64,000 nt of DNA from Pseudomonas migulae (GCF_024169315.1 NZ_JALJWR010000001.1:4824501-4888500); one strand, 5' to 3'. Numbered from the stretch's first letter, positions 1 to 10,655 are shown. Notes: generated from the letters alone by a model not told the origin. A program made the numbers and translations.

Positions 1-516
1 AGCGCGGACATCGATGAAACCCCTTTGAATCATGAATCGCCGTCGGCCTATGTCGAGCGCCTTGCGCGCGGCAAGGCTGAAGCCGGGCGCCGCACGGTTG
101 TGTCCGACGCCGCATCCTGCGTGCTGGGTGCCGATACCGCGGTGGTGCTGGACGGGAAAATTCTCGGCAAACCGGTGGACGAAGCCGATGCGTGCGCCAT
201 GCTTATGATGCTGGCGGGTCAAGAACACGAAGTGCTGACCGCCATTGCCGTCCTTGACGGTGAGCGTTGCGAGTCACGGGTTGTGCGCAGCCTGGTACGT
301 TTTCGCCCCATCGGCCGCGATGAAGCGGCGGCCTACTGGGCCAGTGGCGAACCGCGGGACAAGGCCGGTGGCTATGGCATTCAAGGCCTGGGTGCGGTGT
401 TTGTCGCCCAGCTGACCGGAAGCTATTCCGCGGTAGTCGGGCTGCCGCTGTGCGAAACCGCTGAGCTGCTCGGGCATTTCGGCATACCCTGTTGGCAAAC
501 CCTTAACGCGCGCTGA
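1..516 (+). CDS. maf: Maf-family nucleotide pyrophosphatase (5'-truncated by window edge)
   Basis: Maf proteins hydrolyse non-canonical or excess nucleoside triphosphates to monophosphate and pyrophosphate in the cytoplasm. The frame is open from base 1, so the first complete codons read SADIDETP, the conserved Maf segment that normally follows the N-terminal substrate loop; the TTG at 25 is internal and not a start. Further family marks are [10 protein letters not shown], the [11 protein letters not shown] strand with its catalytic Asp, the GKP turn, and the [11 protein letters not shown] segment near the C-terminus. About 25-30 N-terminal residues are missing upstream. Adjacency to rng suggests the YhdE type (dTTP/UTP pyrophosphatase); that subtype is inferred from gene order only. 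It ends 57 bp before rng and is probably co-transcribed with it. Confidence 0.93.
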   Translation, partial: SADIDETPLNHESPSAYVERLARGKAEAGRRTVVSDAASCVLGADTAVVLDGKILGKPVDEADACAMLMMLAGQEHEVLTAIAVLDGERCESRVVRSLVRFRPIGRDEAAAYWASGEPRDKAGGYGIQGLGAVFVAQLTGSYSAVVGLPLCETAELLGHFGIPCWQTLNAR

Positions 517-573
517 GCGTCGTACTGACAAGATGCGGCCATTATCGTGAACATGCCTGAACGAGACCCTGCC

Positions 574-2031
574 ATGAGTGAAGAGATCCTGATCAACATC
601 ACGCCGATGGAATCGCGCGTGGCGGTGGTTGAAAACGGTGTCCTGCAAGAGGTCCACGTCGAACGCACGCAAAAGCGCGGAATCGTCGGCAACATCTACA
701 AAGGCAAGGTCGTGCGGGTATTGCCGGGCATGCAGGCGGCTTTCGTCGACATCGGCCTGGACCGCGCCGCGTTCATTCATGCGTCGGAAATTTCTCTGCG
801 TGAAGGCCCTGCGGTCGAGAGCATCAGCGCGCTGGTTCACGAAGGCCAGAGCCTGGTGGTGCAAGTCACCAAGGACCCGATCGGTTCCAAGGGCGCACGC
901 CTGACCACGCAACTGTCGATTCCTTCGCGTTATCTGGTGTACATGCCGCGCACTGCACACGTCGGCATTTCCCTGAAGATCGAAGACGAAGCCGAGCGCG
1001 AACGCCTCAAGCAAGTGGTCACCGATTGCGTGGCCAAAGAAGGCATCAAGGAAGCCGGCGGCTTCATTTTGCGTACCGCCGCCGAAGGCGCCGGGGCCGA
1101 TGAGATCCTCATGGACATCCGCTACCTGCGCAGGCTCTGGGACCAGATCAGCGAGCAGATCAAAACCATCAGCGCGCCAAGCGTGATCTACGAAGACCTG
1201 GGGCTGGCCTTGCGCACCCTGCGCGATCTGGTGAGCCCGAAGATCGAGAAGATCCGCATCGATTCCCGGGAAACCTTCCAGAAAACCACGCAGTTCGTTG
1301 CCGAACTGATGCCGGAAATCGCCGATCGCCTGGAACATTACCCGGGCGAGCGGCCAATTTTCGACCTGTACGGCGTCGAAGACGAAATCCAGAAAGCCCT
1401 CGAGCGCAAAGTGCCGCTCAAGTCCGGCGGTTACCTGGTGGTCGATCCGGCGGAAGCCATGAGCACCATCGACGTCAACACCGGTGCATTCGTCGGCCAT
1501 CGCAACCTCGAAGAAACCATCTTCAAGACCAACCTCGAAGCCGCGACCGCCATTGCTCGCCAGCTGCGCCTGCGCAACCTGGGCGGGATCATCATCATCG
1601 ACTTCATCGACATGGAAGACGAAGAGCACCAGCGTCAGGTGCTGCGCACGCTTGAGAAACAGCTGGAGCGCGATCACGCCAAGACCAACATCATCGGCAT
1701 CACCGAGCTGGGCCTGGTGCAGATGACCCGCAAGCGCACCCGCGAAAGCCTCGAACAAGTGTTGTGCGAACCGTGCAGCAGTTGCCAGGGCCGCGGCAAG
1801 CTCAAGACGCCGGAAACCGTTTGCTACGAAATCTTCCGCGAAATTCTCCGCGAGGCTCGCGCCTATCAGGCGGAAGGCTATCGTGTATTGGCGAACCAGA
1901 AAGTCGTCGACCGCCTGCTGGATGAAGAGTCGGGCAACGTTGCCGAGCTCGAAGGTTTTATCGGACGCACGATTCGGTTCCAGGTGGAAACCATGTATTC
2001 CCAGGAACAATACGACGTGGTGCTGCTCTGA
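574..2031 (+). CDS. rng: Ribonuclease G
   Basis: 485 aa, normal length for RNase G, an endoribonuclease that trims the 16S rRNA 5' end and takes part in mRNA turnover. It has an N-terminal S1-like RNA-binding region (IYKGKVVRVLPGMQAAFVDIG), the DNase-I-like catalytic core with the metal-binding acidic pairs (STIDVNTG and IIIDFIDM), and the Zn-link cysteines (CEPCSSCQGRG). It lacks the long C-terminal scaffold of RNase E. The ATG at 574 is chosen because the protein then begins MSEEILIN as in other pseudomonads; a GTG at 547 would add nine residues of no family likeness. Confidence 0.96.
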   Translation: MSEEILINITPMESRVAVVENGVLQEVHVERTQKRGIVGNIYKGKVVRVLPGMQAAFVDIGLDRAAFIHASEISLREGPAVESISALVHEGQSLVVQVTKDPIGSKGARLTTQLSIPSRYLVYMPRTAHVGISLKIEDEAERERLKQVVTDCVAKEGIKEAGGFILRTAAEGAGADEILMDIRYLRRLWDQISEQIKTISAPSVIYEDLGLALRTLRDLVSPKIEKIRIDSRETFQKTTQFVAELMPEIADRLEHYPGERPIFDLYGVEDEIQKALERKVPLKSGGYLVVDPAEAMSTIDVNTGAFVGHRNLEETIFKTNLEAATAIARQLRLRNLGGIIIIDFIDMEDEEHQRQVLRTLEKQLERDHAKTNIIGITELGLVQMTRKRTRESLEQVLCEPCSSCQGRGKLKTPETVCYEIFREILREARAYQAEGYRVLANQKVVDRLLDEESGNVAELEGFIGRTIRFQVETMYSQEQYDVVLL

Positions 2032-2106
2032 ATCGCTGTGTTTTACCCCCACTAGAACGGCTGGCCTCAGCTTTTTGCAGTATTTTTGCCATGGGAGCCA
2101 ACTGAC

Positions 2107-5100
2107 ATGGAGCGTCTGACACGCATATTGGCCGCGCTGACCCGCTGGGGTCTGGGCCTGTGCGCGTTGGCTTTGGTGCTGATGGCGCTGTACGTCAGTC
2201 TCGGCCGCGAGCTGACGCCGCTGGTGGCCGAATATCGGGCCGAAGTCGAAGCCAAGGCCGGCGCAGCCCTTGGCATGCCGCTGCATATCGGCGAACTGGA
2301 AGGTAACTGGCACGGCTTCGCGCCGATCCTGCTGGCTCACGACGTGATGGTCGGCGAGGGCGCCAACACCCTGCGCCTGGATCAGGTGCGTGTGGTGCCG
2401 GATCTGTGGGCCAGCCTGCTGGCTCGTGAAGTGCGCATCGCGCACCTTGAACTCAACGGTTTGAAGATCAGCCTCAAGGAAGGCGAGGATGGTCATTGGG
2501 CGCTGGAAGGCTTGCCGGTGCAGCAGGATCAGCCGCTGGACCCGGAACAGTTGCTCAATCGCATACAGATGGTCCAGCAGTTGTCGGTGCTCGACAGTCA
2601 GGTGACCTTGCAGCCGCTGGATCACCCGCCGCTGACCTTGACCTACGTCGGCCTGAACCTGAAAACCGGCGTCTCCCGTCAGCGACTCGATGCGCGGCTG
2701 ACCCTGCCCGACGGTCAGCCGGTGGCCATGAGCCTGCGCACGCGCCTTCGCGCCAGCCAATGGAAGGACGGCGAAGCGGACGCCTACGTGAGCCTGCCGC
2801 AAAGTGACTGGTCGAAATGGCTGCCCGAACGCCTGACCCGGCAATGGAATTTTTCCGAGATCAAGGCCGGTGGCGAGCTTTGGGTCAACTGGGGCAAAGG
2901 CGCGCTGCAAAGCGCTGCGATCCGCCTGAATGCGCCGCAGATCAAGGGCGCCTACGCCGAGCGCAAGCCGATCCAGATCAACAACCTGGCACTCAACAGT
3001 TATTTCCAGCGCAGTGCCGAAGGCTTTCTGGTGACGGTGGACTCGCTGTCCATGAACTTTGGCGAGACCCGCTGGGAGTCGCGCCTGCAACTCAAACAAA
3101 CCTTGGCCACCGACAAGGCCGAAGAGCTCTGGCATCTGCAAGCCGACCGCCTCGACCTCACTCCGCTCACGCCGCTGCTGAATGCACTGGGGCCATTGCC
3201 CGAAGGCCTCGCCACCGCCGTGGAGCGGCTCAAGGTGACCGGTGGTTTGCGCAACGTGCTGCTCGACTTCCGGCCCAGTGCGACCGACGACAGCAAGGTC
3301 AGTTTCGCCGCCAACCTCGACCAGGTCGGCTTTGATGCCTATCACGGCGCCCCGGCAGCGCGAAATGTCAGCGGCAGCATCAGCGGTGACCTCGGTCAGG
3401 GTGAGCTGCGAATGGACAGCAAGGATTTTGTCCTGCACCTCGACCCGATTTTCGCCAAGCCATGGCAATACATTCAGGCCAACGCCCGGCTGACCTGGAA
3501 GCTGGACAAAGAAGGCTTCACCCTGATCGCGCCGTACCTGAAGGTGCTGGGCGAGGAGGGCAAGATTGCCGGCGACTTCCTGATCCGCCTGCATTTCGAT
3601 CATACCCAGGAAGACTACATGGACCTGCGGGTCGGCCTGGTGGACGGCGACGGCAAATACACCGCCAAGTACCTGCCGGAGGTGCTCAGTCCGGCGCTGG
3701 ACGAATGGCTGCGTACGGCGATTCTCAAGGGCGCGGTCGACCAGGGTTTCTTCCAGTATCAGGGCTCGCTCAATCATGGCGCCGCCGACACGGCTCGCAG
3801 CATCAGTCTGTTCTTCAAGGTCCACGATGCCGAGCTGGCGTTCCAGCCGGGGTGGCCGCATGTCAGCAAGGTCAGTGGCGATGTGTTCATCGAAGACAGT
3901 GGCGTGCGTATCCTGGCCAGCAAAGGCCAGTTGCTCGACACACAAGTCAGCGACATCTACGTCAATATTCCCCACGCACCCGCCGGGCAAAACCCTCACC
4001 TGTTGCTCGATGGCGCTTTCGCCGGCGGGCTGGGTGATGGCCTGAAAATTCTCCAGGAAGCGCCGATCGGCACTGCCACCACCTTCGCCGGATGGGAAGG
4101 CGAGGGTGACCTGAAGGGCAAGGTGAAGCTCGATATTCCGCTGGCCAAAGGCGAACAGCCGAAGATCCTCGTCGACTTCAAGACCGCCAAGGCGCGCCTG
4201 AAACTCGCCGAACCAGCCCTTGAGCTGACCCAACTGAAGGGCGATTTCCGCTTCGACAGCAGCAAGGGTTTGAGCGGACAAAACATCACTGCTCGCGCCT
4301 TTGACAAGCCGGTCACTGCGCAGATTTTCGCCGAAGGCGGCCCGGGCGATATCAAGACCCGTGTCACCGCCTCGGGCGAGGTCGAGGTGAAGAAACTCAC
4401 TGACTGGCTGAGCGTTACCCAGCCGTTGCCGGTGTCCGGCCTGATTCCTTACCAGTTGCAACTGAACCTGGACGGCCCCGACAGCCAGTTGATGGTCAAT
4501 TCGAACCTCAAAGGCGTGGCGGTGGATTTGCCTGCACCGTTCGGCATGGCGGCCGATGTGGGGCGCGACACGACGTTCCGCATGACCCTGCAAGGGCAGG
4601 AGCGGCGTTATTGGGTCAGATACGGCGAGCTGGCGAGTTTCACGTTTGCAGCACCGCCCGGCAATTTTGCCGACGGTCGCGGCGAATTGTTCCTCGGTGA
4701 CGGCGAAGCCGTGTTGCCCGGTGCCAAAGGCCTGCGGGTGCGCGGGGTGCTGTCGGAGCTGGATGTCGGCCCGTGGAAAGACCTGGTGGACAAGTATGCT
4801 GGCCAGGATCCGGGCGGCAGCGCCAAGCAACTGCTCAACAGCGCGGACTTCAAGGTCGGCAAGCTCAGCGGCATCGGTACCACCCTCGATCAGGCTTCGG
4901 TGCAGTTGAACCGTAAACCGGCGGCGTGGGCCTTGCAGCTCGACAGTAAACAGGTCAAGGGCGCCGCCGCTATCCCTGACGCGAAAGCCGCGCCGATTGC
5001 GATCAATCTGCAGTACGTACGTCTGCCTGCGCCGGACCCGACGGTCCTGGCCGATGAAAATTCGCCGGATCCGTTGGCCACCGTGGATCCGACAAAAATC

Positions 5101-5910
5101 CCGGCGCTGGATATCACCATCAATCAACTGTTCCAGGGGCAGGATCTGGTCGGAGGCTGGTCGCTGAAAGTACGTCCGACCGCCAAAGGCATCGCGCTCA
5201 ATGCGCTGGACCTGGGCCTCAAGGGCATTCTGTTGCAGGGCAACGGTGGCTGGGAAGGTGCGCCCGGTGCTTCCACCAGTTGGTACAAGGGTCGGGTCAG
5301 CGGCAAGAACCTTGCGGATGTATTGAAAGGCTGGGGCTTTGCGCCCAGTGTCACCAGTGAAGAATTTCATATGGATGTCGACGGTCGCTGGCCAGGTTCG
5401 CCGGCCTGGCTGGCCACCAAGCGTTTCTCCGGCACACTCGATGCGTCGCTGAATAAAGGCCAGTTCGTTGAAGTCGAGGGCGGCGCCCAGGCGTTGCGCG
5501 TGTTTGGCCTGCTCAACTTCAACTCCATCGGCAGGCGCCTGCGTCTGGACTTCTCCGACCTGTTCGGCAAGGGCCTGAGTTACGACCGGGTCAAGGGCCT
5601 GCTGGTGGCGACCAACGGGGTCTACGTGACCCGCGAACCGATCGTGCTGACCGGTCCTTCGAGCAATCTGGAACTCAATGGCACGCTGGATCTGGTGGGT
5701 GATCAGGTCGATGCGAAGCTGCTGGTGACCTTGCCGGTGACCAACAACCTGCCGATTGCGGCGCTGATCGTCGGCGCACCGGCCATCGGCGGCGCGTTGT
5801 TCCTGATCGACAAGCTGATCGGTGACCGCGTGGCGCGTTTCGCCAGCGTGAAGTACACGGTCAAAGGCCCATGGAAAGAGCCGAAAATCACCTTCGACAA
5901 ACCTTTTTGA
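2107..5910 (+). CDS. yhdP: YhdP-family AsmA-like envelope lipid-transport protein
   Basis: 1267 aa, the usual length of YhdP. One N-terminal membrane anchor (about residues 8-34, hydrophobic after MERLTRILAAL) is followed by a very long periplasmic region rich in beta-strand repeats typical of the DUF3971 and AsmA-like families. In E. coli YhdP works with TamB and YdbH in moving phospholipid to the outer membrane; that role is taken from the family. A second hydrophobic stretch near the C-terminus (NNLPIAALIVGAPAIGGALF) is also characteristic. The ATG at 2107 is preferred to the TTG at 2086 because it starts directly with the charged-then-hydrophobic anchor. It lies 75 bp downstream of rng on the same strand. 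Confidence 0.9.
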   Translation: MERLTRILAALTRWGLGLCALALVLMALYVSLGRELTPLVAEYRAEVEAKAGAALGMPLHIGELEGNWHGFAPILLAHDVMVGEGANTLRLDQVRVVPDLWASLLAREVRIAHLELNGLKISLKEGEDGHWALEGLPVQQDQPLDPEQLLNRIQMVQQLSVLDSQVTLQPLDHPPLTLTYVGLNLKTGVSRQRLDARLTLPDGQPVAMSLRTRLRASQWKDGEADAYVSLPQSDWSKWLPERLTRQWNFSEIKAGGELWVNWGKGALQSAAIRLNAPQIKGAYAERKPIQINNLALNSYFQRSAEGFLVTVDSLSMNFGETRWESRLQLKQTLATDKAEELWHLQADRLDLTPLTPLLNALGPLPEGLATAVERLKVTGGLRNVLLDFRPSATDDSKVSFAANLDQVGFDAYHGAPAARNVSGSISGDLGQGELRMDSKDFVLHLDPIFAKPWQYIQANARLTWKLDKEGFTLIAPYLKVLGEEGKIAGDFLIRLHFDHTQEDYMDLRVGLVDGDGKYTAKYLPEVLSPALDEWLRTAILKGAVDQGFFQYQGSLNHGAADTARSISLFFKVHDAELAFQPGWPHVSKVSGDVFIEDSGVRILASKGQLLDTQVSDIYVNIPHAPAGQNPHLLLDGAFAGGLGDGLKILQEAPIGTATTFAGWEGEGDLKGKVKLDIPLAKGEQPKILVDFKTAKARLKLAEPALELTQLKGDFRFDSSKGLSGQNITARAFDKPVTAQIFAEGGPGDIKTRVTASGEVEVKKLTDWLSVTQPLPVSGLIPYQLQLNLDGPDSQLMVNSNLKGVAVDLPAPFGMAADVGRDTTFRMTLQGQERRYWVRYGELASFTFAAPPGNFADGRGELFLGDGEAVLPGAKGLRVRGVLSELDVGPWKDLVDKYAGQDPGGSAKQLLNSADFKVGKLSGIGTTLDQASVQLNRKPAAWALQLDSKQVKGAAAIPDAKAAPIAINLQYVRLPAPDPTVLADENSPDPLATVDPTKIPALDITINQLFQGQDLVGGWSLKVRPTAKGIALNALDLGLKGILLQGNGGWEGAPGASTSWYKGRVSGKNLADVLKGWGFAPSVTSEEFHMDVDGRWPGSPAWLATKRFSGTLDASLNKGQFVEVEGGAQALRVFGLLNFNSIGRRLRLDFSDLFGKGLSYDRVKGLLVATNGVYVTREPIVLTGPSSNLELNGTLDLVGDQVDAKLLVTLPVTNNLPIAALIVGAPAIGGALFLIDKLIGDRVARFASVKYTVKGPWKEPKITFDKPF

Positions 5911-5960
5911 AAAGCCATCCTTCGAACCGATGGAGTAGCATGGCCGTAGCGACGTTTCCC

Positions 5961-6044
5961 CTGTAGGAGCGAGGCTTGCCCGCGAAGGCGTCGTTCCTGA
6001 CACACCGCGGTGCGTCGGTTCGCGGGCAAGCCTCGCTCCTACAG
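5961..6044. repeat. REP pair (REPIN-like hairpin), GTAGGAGCGAGGCTTGC type
   Basis: Two arms of about 25 bases (left arm begins CTGTAGGAGCGAGGCTTGC) face each other around a spacer of about 30 bases, filling the gap between yhdP and the nitrilase gene. The same arm recurs near 29881, 32027, 39719, 53006 and 55523. Confidence 0.9.
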
Positions 6045-6075
6045 GTATGTGTTGATTCCAGATAAGGGTAAGGCC

Positions 6076-6930
6076 ATGTCGTTAGCGGTGATTCAAATGG
6101 TCAGCCAGAGCGATGTGCTGGCCAATCTGGCCCAGGCCCGTCGGCTGCTCGAGCAAGCGGCCGCCGGTGGCGCGAAGCTGGCTGTACTGCCGGAAAACTT
6201 CGCTGCAATGGGCCGTCGTGATATCGCTGACATCGGCCGCGCCGAGGCGTTGGGCGAAGGTCCGATCCTGCCATGGTTGAAACAGACCGCCCGCGACCTC
6301 AAGTTATGGATAGTAGCCGGCACGTTGCCGTTGCCGCCGGTGGATCAGCCGACGGCGAAAGTGCATGCCTGCTCGCTGCTGTTCAATGATCAGGGCGAGA
6401 CGGTGGCGCGCTACGACAAACTGCATTTGTTCGACGTAGACGTGGCGGACAACCGCGGACGTTATCGTGAATCCGATGACTATGCTTATGGCAGTGGCGT
6501 GGTGGTCGCCGACACGCCCGTCGGTCGGGTCGGCCTGACGGTGTGTTATGACCTGCGCTTCCCGGAGCTGTACAGCGAACTGCGGGCTGCCGGTGCAGAA
6601 TTGATTACAGCGCCGTCGGCCTTTACCGCCGTCACCGGCGCGGCGCATTGGGATGTGCTGATCCGTGCGCGGGCCATCGAGACCCAGTGTTATGTGCTCG
6701 CGGCGGCCCAGGGTGGAACGCATCCGGGACCGCGAGAGACCTTCGGTCATGCCGCGATCATCGACCCGTGGGGGCGCGTGCTCGCGCAACAGGATCAAGG
6801 CGAGGCCGTGCTGCTGGCCGAACGCGATAGCAGCGAACAGGCGTCCATCCGGGCGCGGATGCCGGTGTCCAGTCACCGGCGCTTTTTCTCGCAGGGCGCA
6901 CAGCGACCTGCCTCAGAACGACGAATTTAA
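6076..6930 (+). CDS. Carbon-nitrogen hydrolase (nitrilase superfamily, Nit1/NitFhit-like amidase)
   Basis: 284 aa cytoplasmic hydrolase of the nitrilase superfamily. The Glu-Lys-Cys triad is visible: LPENFAAMG (Glu), YDKLHLFDVDV (Lys) and LTVCYDLRFPEL (Cys). The sequence style matches the Nit1/YbeM branch, whose characterised members are deaminated-glutathione amidases; that substrate is an inference from the family. The ATG at 6076 gives the standard N-terminus MSLAVIQM; the upstream part of the open frame is translated REP repeat and is discarded. It precedes tldD by 12 bp, an arrangement common in Pseudomonas, so the two are probably one transcript. Confidence 0.88.
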   Translation: MSLAVIQMVSQSDVLANLAQARRLLEQAAAGGAKLAVLPENFAAMGRRDIADIGRAEALGEGPILPWLKQTARDLKLWIVAGTLPLPPVDQPTAKVHACSLLFNDQGETVARYDKLHLFDVDVADNRGRYRESDDYAYGSGVVVADTPVGRVGLTVCYDLRFPELYSELRAAGAELITAPSAFTAVTGAAHWDVLIRARAIETQCYVLAAAQGGTHPGPRETFGHAAIIDPWGRVLAQQDQGEAVLLAERDSSEQASIRARMPVSSHRRFFSQGAQRPASERRI

Positions 6931-6942
6931 GGCGTAAAGCAT

Positions 6943-8385
6943 ATGCGCGAGTTGTTGTCCTCAGTCAGTGAACACCTCCTGGCGCCCGGCGGCGTCACCA
7001 TCGAGAGCCTGCAAGGTGTGCTCGGCGATCTGGCCGGCCCGGGCATCGATGCCGCCGACCTGTATTTCCAGGGGCAGATTTCCGAGTCGTGGGCGCTGGA
7101 AGACGGAATCGTCAAGGAAGGCAGCTTCAACCTCGACCAGGGCGTTGGCGTGCGCGCGCAATCGGGTGAGAAAACCGGTTTCGCCTACAGCAATGCAATC
7201 ACTCTGGAAGCCCTGGGCGCGGCGGCGCGTGCTGCTCGTTCGATCTCCCGCGCCGGGCAGAACGGCACGGTGCAGGCGTTCACCACTCAGGATGTCGCCC
7301 AGCTGTACGGGCCGGATAACCCATTGGAAGTGCTGACCCGCGCCGAGAAAGTCGACCTGCTCAAGCGTATCGACGTCGCCACGCGCGCCCTCGATCCGCG
7401 TATCCAGCAAGTCACCGTGAGCATGGCCGGTGTCTGGGAGCGCATTCTTGTAGCTTCGACCGACGGCAGCCTGGCGGCGGATGTGCGGCCGTTGGTGCGT
7501 TTCAATGTCAGCGTGATCGTTGAGCAGAACGGTCGCCGTGAGCGCGGCGGTCATGGCGGCGGCGGTCGTACCGATTACCGCTATTTCCTCGCCGAAGACC
7601 GCGCCATGAGCTATGCCCGAGAGGCGTTGCGTCAGGCGCTGGTCAACCTTGAGGCCATTCCGGCGCCGGCCGGTACGTTGCCGGTGGTATTGGGATCGGG
7701 CTGGTCCGGTGTGCTGCTGCACGAAGCGGTCGGCCACGGTCTGGAAGGCGATTTCAACCGCAAGGGCAGCTCCGCCTACAGCGGTCGCATGGGCGAAATG
7801 GTTGCGTCCAAACTCTGCACCATCGTCGATGACGGCACGCTGGCCGGTCGCCGTGGCTCGCTGAGCGTCGACGACGAAGGCACCCCGACCGAGTGCACCA
7901 CGCTGATCGAAAACGGCGTACTCAAAGGCTACATGCAAGACAAGCTCAATGCGCGCCTGATGGGCGTGGCCCGCACAGGCAATGGTCGTCGCGAATCCTA
8001 CGCGCACCTGCCAATGCCGCGCATGACCAACACTTACATGCTGGCGGGCGAAAGCGATCCGGCGGAAATCATTGCGTCGGTGAAACGCGGCATCTACTGC
8101 GCCAACCTCGGCGGCGGTCAGGTGGACATCACCAGCGGCAAATTCGTGTTCTCCACCAGCGAGGCGTACCTGATCGAGGACGGCAAGATTACGGCGCCGG
8201 TCAAAGGCGCGACATTGATCGGCAACGGGCCGGAAGCCATGAGCAAGGTGTCGATGGTCGGTAACGATCTGTCGCTGGACAGCGGCGTTGGCACGTGCGG
8301 TAAGGACGGGCAGTCGGTGCCGGTGGGTGTCGGCCAGCCAACGCTGAAAATCGATGCGATCACTGTGGGTGGCACAGGCGCATAA
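6943..8385 (+). CDS. tldD: Metalloprotease TldD
   Basis: 480 aa, full length. TldD forms a heterodimer with TldE/PmbA; the pair is a zinc protease that degrades unfolded peptides and is needed for microcin B17 maturation and CcdA turnover in E. coli. The metal-site motif [11 protein letters not shown] (an HExxxH variant) is present near residue 262, followed by the conserved glycine-rich C-terminal half. The Gly/Arg/His-rich insert [15 protein letters not shown] around residue 205 is normal for TldD. Its partner pmbA is about 700 bp downstream with yjgA between them on the other strand. Confidence 0.95.
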   Translation: MRELLSSVSEHLLAPGGVTIESLQGVLGDLAGPGIDAADLYFQGQISESWALEDGIVKEGSFNLDQGVGVRAQSGEKTGFAYSNAITLEALGAAARAARSISRAGQNGTVQAFTTQDVAQLYGPDNPLEVLTRAEKVDLLKRIDVATRALDPRIQQVTVSMAGVWERILVASTDGSLAADVRPLVRFNVSVIVEQNGRRERGGHGGGGRTDYRYFLAEDRAMSYAREALRQALVNLEAIPAPAGTLPVVLGSGWSGVLLHEAVGHGLEGDFNRKGSSAYSGRMGEMVASKLCTIVDDGTLAGRRGSLSVDDEGTPTECTTLIENGVLKGYMQDKLNARLMGVARTGNGRRESYAHLPMPRMTNTYMLAGESDPAEIIASVKRGIYCANLGGGQVDITSGKFVFSTSEAYLIEDGKITAPVKGATLIGNGPEAMSKVSMVGNDLSLDSGVGTCGKDGQSVPVGVGQPTLKIDAITVGGTGA

Positions 8386-8445
8386 GTGGCTTTTGAAAAA
8401 GTGAAGCTTCGGGTGAGCCGCTTGGCGGCTCACCCCGGAAGGGAC

Positions 8446-8970
8446 TTAACGCAGACCGCGTTGAGTCTCGTCCAGCTCACGGATGTACTTGAAGATTTTA
8501 CGGCTCGATGCCGGTGGCTTGTTGGTCGCCAGTTCGTGCTGGGCCTGACGGATCAGGGAGCGCAATTGCTGACGATCAGCCTCCGGGTAGTCGAGCACGA
8601 ACTTCTCCAGGACTGCATCGTCGCCCGCGATCAAGCGATCGCGCCAGCGTTCCAGGCCATGGAAACGTTCGTTGTACTGCCGGGTGGAGGCATCGAGTTG
8701 ATCGAGCAACGTCAGAATGGCGTCAGTGTCCTGATCGCGCATCAGTTTGCCGATGAACATAAGGTGCCGTTTACGCGCGATATTCGCGGTGTGCTTGGGC
8801 GCATCGGCCAGGGCCCGGCGCATAGCGTCGGTCAACGGCAGTTTTGCCAGCAGGTCAGGCTTGAGCGTTGTAAGGCGCTCGCCGAGGTCAACCAGAGCAT
8901 GCAGCTCGCGTTTAACCTGGGATTTGCTTTTTTCTCCCGTATCGAGGGAGTCGTCGTAAGAATCAACCAT
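8446..8970 (-). CDS. yjgA: Ribosome-associated protein YjgA/DarP (DUF615)
   Basis: 174 aa, highly charged and mostly helical, matching the DUF615 family (YjgA, also called DarP), which binds immature 50S subunits and helps late 50S assembly. Family marks are [19 protein letters not shown] near the N-terminus and [13 protein letters not shown] in the middle. The start at 8970 gives MVDSYDDS, the usual acidic N-terminus. It is transcribed against tldD and pmbA and divergently from pmbA (108 bp apart), as in other pseudomonads. Confidence 0.92.
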   Translation of the reverse strand: MVDSYDDSLDTGEKSKSQVKRELHALVDLGERLTTLKPDLLAKLPLTDAMRRALADAPKHTANIARKRHLMFIGKLMRDQDTDAILTLLDQLDASTRQYNERFHGLERWRDRLIAGDDAVLEKFVLDYPEADRQQLRSLIRQAQHELATNKPPASSRKIFKYIRELDETQRGLR

Positions 8971-9078
8971 GGTGGCCGTCCGCAAAGAAACGCCGCCATG
9001 ATAACCAGTCGGGGGCCGCTTGTCCGGCCCGGTCGCTCGAAGGCCTTTACCGAAAGCAGAATTTGAGTGGAGAACAGC

Positions 9079-10425
9079 ATGAGTGCAGTTGAAAGCGTCG
9101 GCCCACAAGCGTTGCCGGCACTGCAGGAACAAGTCGAGCAGATCATCGCTGAAGCCAAGCGCCAGGGCGCCAGTGCCTGTGAAGTGGCGGTGTCCCTGGA
9201 GCAGGGGCTGTCCACTTCCGTGCGTCAGCGCGAAGTCGAAACTGTCGAATTCAACCGCGATCAGGGCTTTGGCATCACCTTGTATGTTGGTCAGCGCAAG
9301 GGCTCGGCCAGCACCTCGGCCAGTGGCCCGGAGGCGATTCGCGAAACCGTCGCTGCGGCACTGGCCATCGCCAAGCACACCTCCGAAGACGAAGCCGCCG
9401 GTCTGGCGGATGCGGCGCTGATGGCCAAGGATCTGCAGGATTTCGACCTGTTCCACCAATGGGACATCACACCGGAGCAAGCCATCGAGATGGCCCTGAG
9501 CTGTGAGGCGGCAGCGTTTGCCACCGACAGCCGGATCAAGAACGCCGACGGCACCACCCTCAGCACTCACCAGGGCTGCCGCGTCTACGGCAACAGTCAC
9601 GGTTTCATCGGTGGTTACGCGTCGACCCGTCACAGCCTGAGCTGCGTGATGATCGCCGAGGCCGATGGCCAGATGCAGCGTGATTACTGGTATGACGTGA
9701 ACCGCCAGGGCAAACTGCTGGCTGATCCGGTGAGCATCGGCCAGCGTGCTGCGCAACGTGCAGCGAGCCGTCTGGGCGCGCGTCCGGTGCCGACCTGTGA
9801 AGTGCCGGTGCTGTTCTCCGCGGAACTGGCCGGTGGTTTGTTCGGCAGCTTCCTCTCGGCGGTTTCCGGCGGCAGCCTGTATCGCAAATCGTCGTTCCTC
9901 GAAGGCACGCTCGGGCAGAAGTTGTTCCCGGAATGGTTGACCATCGATGAGCGTCCGCACCTGATGCGCGCCATGGGCAGTTCGGCGTTCGATGGCGATG
10001 GTTTGGCCACTTACGCCAAACCGTTCGTCGAAAAGGGTGAGTTGGTGTCCTATATCCTCGGCACCTATTCCGGTCGCAAACTCGGCATGCCGAGCACCGC
10101 CAACGCCGGCGGCGTGCACAACCTGTTCGTTACCCACGGCGATGAAGATCAGGCCGCGTTGCTGCGGCGCATGGGCCGTGGCTTGCTGGTCACCGAGCTG
10201 ATGGGCCAGGGCCTGAACATGGTCACCGGCGATTACTCTCGCGGTGCGGCGGGCTATTGGGTCGAGAACGGCGAGATCCAGTTCGCGGTTCAGGAGGTCA
10301 CTATCGCCGGCAACATGCGCGACATGTTCAAGCAGATCGTTGCGGTGGGTAATGATCTCGAACTGCGCAGCAACATTCGCACGGGTTCGGTGTTGATCGA
10401 GCGGATGACGGTGGCGGGCAGCTAA
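9079..10425 (+). CDS. pmbA: Metalloprotease PmbA/TldE
   Basis: 448 aa partner of TldD. It has the same fold but, as expected for TldE, no HExxxH metal motif. The C-terminal half carries conserved glycine-rich segments ([27 protein letters not shown]). The ATG at 9079 has a GGAG element six bases upstream and gives MSAVESVG; the GTG at 9067 lies within that ribosome-binding region. It is followed by a strong hairpin terminator. Confidence 0.95.
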   Translation: MSAVESVGPQALPALQEQVEQIIAEAKRQGASACEVAVSLEQGLSTSVRQREVETVEFNRDQGFGITLYVGQRKGSASTSASGPEAIRETVAAALAIAKHTSEDEAAGLADAALMAKDLQDFDLFHQWDITPEQAIEMALSCEAAAFATDSRIKNADGTTLSTHQGCRVYGNSHGFIGGYASTRHSLSCVMIAEADGQMQRDYWYDVNRQGKLLADPVSIGQRAAQRAASRLGARPVPTCEVPVLFSAELAGGLFGSFLSAVSGGSLYRKSSFLEGTLGQKLFPEWLTIDERPHLMRAMGSSAFDGDGLATYAKPFVEKGELVSYILGTYSGRKLGMPSTANAGGVHNLFVTHGDEDQAALLRRMGRGLLVTELMGQGLNMVTGDYSRGAAGYWVENGEIQFAVQEVTIAGNMRDMFKQIVAVGNDLELRSNIRTGSVLIERMTVAGS

Positions 10426-10441
10426 ACCCTCTCCGCTACAC

Positions 10442-10479
10442 AAAAGGCGCGCCGCCCATTGGGTTGCGCGCCTTTTTTA
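10442..10479 (+). terminator. Rho-independent terminator after pmbA
   Basis: A GC-rich stem (AAAGGCGCGC pairing with GCGCGCCTTT) around a short loop, followed by a run of six T, 17 bp after the pmbA stop codon. Confidence 0.85.
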
Positions 10480-10499
10480 TGCGCCATGCACCGTCCCAG

Positions 10500-10589
10500 T
10501 GTGGGAGCGGGCTTGCTCGCGAAGGCGGCGTATCAGTCAACGTTGATGTTGAATGTGATGGCCTCTTCGCGAGCTAGCCCGCTCCCACA
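10500..10589. repeat. REP pair, GTGGGAGCGGGCTTGC type
   Basis: Inverted arms TGTGGGAGCGGGCTTGCTCG and its near-complement (one substitution, AGCTAGCCCGC) flank about 40 bp. It sits between the pmbA terminator and the fagA promoter. Related arms are near 35157, 41070, 47276 and 48729. Confidence 0.88.
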
Positions 10590-10612
10590 ATGACTTCAGT
10601 GTGCCGCCAGAC

Positions 10613-10655
10613 TTGTTTTGGTTCTCATTATCATATAATAATGAATCTCATTACC
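10613..10655 (+). promoter_or_regulatory. Candidate fagA-fumC-sodA promoter with overlapping Fur box
   Basis: A perfect TATAAT at 10634-10639 is preceded by TTGTTT at 10613 (15 bp spacer) or ACTTGT at 10611 (17 bp spacer). The segment 10637-10655, read on the minus strand, matches the 19-base Fur consensus GATAATGATAATCATTATC at 15 of 19 positions. It overlaps the -10 element and ends 15 bp before the fagA ATG. In P. aeruginosa this operon is known to be Fur-repressed, so iron repression by promoter occlusion is expected here. Confidence 0.75.

Noticed and set aside
274..6003. A 1909-codon open frame on the minus strand
   Set aside because: It lies opposite maf, rng and yhdP, which have clear family motifs. 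Its translation is rich in His, Gln and Arg with no domain, as expected for the antisense of high-GC coding.
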